Part shown: positions 5,299-6,397 of the stretch, piece after piece
How the letters are laid out: each line of letters begins with the position of its first letter
Numbering within the stretch: the first letter of the stretch is position 1
Source: EX4572-165 sp964581795
GTDB lineage: Archaea > Thermoplasmatota > E2 > DHVEG-1
Length of the DNA stretch: 6,397 nt
Direction of reading: 5' to 3'
NCBI GenBank assembly: GCA_964581795.1
Contig: CAZOPW010000078.1
Location: forward strand, 1-6,397
Notes under the pieces: generated by a model
The model's input: the letters and a program-made list of their open reading frames with translations, nothing else
Told to the model about the DNA's origin: nothing
The model's database searches: none
Program-made: the position numbers and the translations under genes

Positions 5299-6397
5299 TT
5301 ATAATTCCTCCATATAAACATATCCCTTTACAAGGCAAGGTTCCTCAGGAATTGGATCCAACAAGATTTCTTTGACAAGTGTTTCTCCAGGTTCAATAAT
5401 CATTGCTTCAGACGTTGAGTTCATGTAATAACCGTCCTTTTCTGCATCAATATAATCAATCGTACTTATGTTTTCATCGAAGTCAGTCATACCTGAAGTA
5501 TTTTCAACATGATGTACAGCGGGGACTGAAATATTGTAATAGCCTTCTACTGCGTTATAGGTTGCAATTGTTCGGTAAAATTCACCCTCATCATATGAAT
5601 CAGGCCACATCCAATCATCAACATTTAATTCAATACTTCCTTTTAAGAATAAATCTGCATCTTCTATGTTTTCACCTGTAATACTATTATTTACAAAAAC
5701 ATGGACCCATGCATTATTTTCTATCATTGGAATCAATGAAATATTCATCCAAATTGTTTCATTTTCATTGATTGTCATACCCGGGTTCATAGAGGAACCT
5801 TCATGATGAGTTAGATATGCTTCTGCAGATACCTCCATTGCATAATCACCAGCGTAAGTTAGAATTTCGTAATACCCACTTTCATTTGTAACATCCATTT
5901 CAGACCAAAAGGACATTGTTGGATAAATTTCAACATCTGCATTCTCTATCCCTTCCATCGTTAAACTATCATTAATGTAACCTTTAATTGTAGAGGTATA
6001 CGGTATTAACGATATATTCAACCATTTTGTATCTCCATCCCCAATTACAAATCCTGTTTGATTGATGATAAAGTTTTCTGCTGATGTAAACACTTCAAAT
6101 TCTCCAGCAGCAATCATTGTTTCATAATATCCTGTTTCATTGGAATAATCCCATTGAATATATGGAGTAGTATTCTCATAAAATTGGATCGATGCATCAT
6201 AAATTCCTTCATCAGTGTATCTATGTGTAATGTATCCCTTTACAACTGAATTTTCATCTGGAATTGGTTCAAGATAAACATCTATTCCAGTTTTCGTTTC
6301 ATCTCCAATAGTCACACTTGTTCCATTCTGGTAATATCCTGATGCATAAGCAGTAACAGTGACTTCAGAAGGGGGAAGGTTTATTTCATAATATCCT
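5299..6397 (-). CDS. secreted tandem carboxypeptidase-regulatory-like (beta-sandwich) repeat protein, 5' end outside window
   Basis: The frame is open from the stop at 5299-5301 to the right edge (366 codons). The GTG at 6313-6315 lies inside a repeat and is not a real start. The visible part is tandem beta-sandwich repeats of carboxypeptidase-regulatory type: the end of one (6397-6247), repeats at about 6246-5992, 5991-5722 and 5721-5344, then the first residues of another (5343-5302). Each begins with a VKGYI- or IKGYI-like strand, then a G-I-x-x-A-x-[IV] step, NETGYYE or NESGYYE, an AGEFEV/AGDYAM strand, and usually ends near WLNISLIP. The third repeat diverges (begins AWVHVFV) and is longer, with a Trp-rich insertion (DDWMWPD). 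Many N-X-S/T sequons support export. No membrane anchor or sorting signal follows the last repeat. Function is unknown; adhesive or surface-layer stalk proteins use such modules. The downstream neighbour starts with the same type of domain. Confidence 0.85.
   Translation of the reverse strand, partial: GYYEINLPPSEVTVTAYASGYYQNGTSVTIGDETKTGIDVYLEPIPDENSVVKGYITHRYTDEGIYDASIQFYENTTPYIQWDYSNETGYYETMIAAGEFEVFTSAENFIINQTGFVIGDGDTKWLNISLIPYTSTIKGYINDSLTMEGIENADVEIYPTMSFWSEMDVTNESGYYEILTYAGDYAMEVSAEAYLTHHEGSSMNPGMTINENETIWMNISLIPMIENNAWVHVFVNNSITGENIEDADLFLKGSIELNVDDWMWPDSYDEGEFYRTIATYNAVEGYYNISVPAVHHVENTSGMTDFDENISTIDYIDAEKDGYYMNSTSEAMIIEPGETLVKEILLDPIPEEPCLVKGYVYMEEL
5302..6397 (-). repeat. tandem protein repeats, about 85-125 residues each
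   Basis: Approximate repeat borders on the minus strand are 6397-6247 (partial), 6246-5992, 5991-5722, 5721-5344 and 5343-5302 (only the first residues). They are recognisable at protein level by KGYI starts, GYYE or GYYN in the middle and ISLIP-type ends. DNA identity looks low, so the duplications are old. Confidence 0.6.

Noticed and set aside
5299..6315. A complete 338-codon gene starting at GTG 6315
   Set aside because: The same frame stays open and in-repeat to the right edge (GYYEINLPP upstream of the GTG), with no signal peptide at the GTG, so the gene is 5'-truncated by the window.

Overview
The window looks archaeal, from an AT-rich genome. The evidence is AT-rich TATA-like elements at archaeal promoter spacing, pyrimidine-rich (oligo-T) ends rather than hairpin terminators, a tRNA-Phe with archaeal-type features, and secreted proteins built from PKD, Fn3-like and carboxypeptidase-regulatory-like domains with many N-glycosylation sequons. 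The architectures (PKD/Fn3 surface proteins, a thioredoxin-CcdA fusion with an NPCAFF motif) remind me most of Thermoplasmatota and related Euryarchaeota. That placement is inference from protein style, not from a search.

Layout, left to right. Bases 1-53 are the 5' 53 nucleotides of a minus-strand tRNA-Phe(GAA) whose 3' end lies outside the window. Thirty bases upstream of it, also on the minus strand, ends a small winged-helix DNA-binding protein (84-434, or 84-404 from the ATG). A 163-bp divergent intergenic region (435-597) holds an imperfect palindrome with an AT-rich, TATA-like core. It separates the regulator from a plus-strand gene (598-2193) for a membrane thiol-disulfide protein: signal peptide, two thioredoxin-like domains with CGTC and CLSC, then a CcdA/DsbD-type membrane domain with one cysteine in TM1 and one in TM4. 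Ten bases after it, convergently, ends an unrecognised secreted, membrane-anchored, sequon-rich protein (2204-3439). Upstream of that, on the same strand, are a modular cell-surface protein (3512-5188) and the 3' part of a secreted tandem-repeat beta-domain protein (5299-6397, cut by the right edge).

Functionally there appear to be two blocks. The first is a possible regulator/redox pair around the palindrome: electrons would pass from cytoplasmic thiols through the CcdA-like membrane domain to exported thioredoxin domains. The second is a run of three minus-strand genes for exported proteins that probably build or decorate the cell surface. These three carry zero or one cysteine each, so they are not obvious disulfide substrates of the redox protein, and a link between the blocks is not supported. 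I see no CRISPR array, insertion sequence, phage gene or recognisable defence system. The most interesting points are the divergent palindrome, the double-CxxC CcdA fusion, the duplicated aspartate-rich motif beside a lysine/serine cytoplasmic tail, and a repeat protein that stops a few residues into a new repeat.
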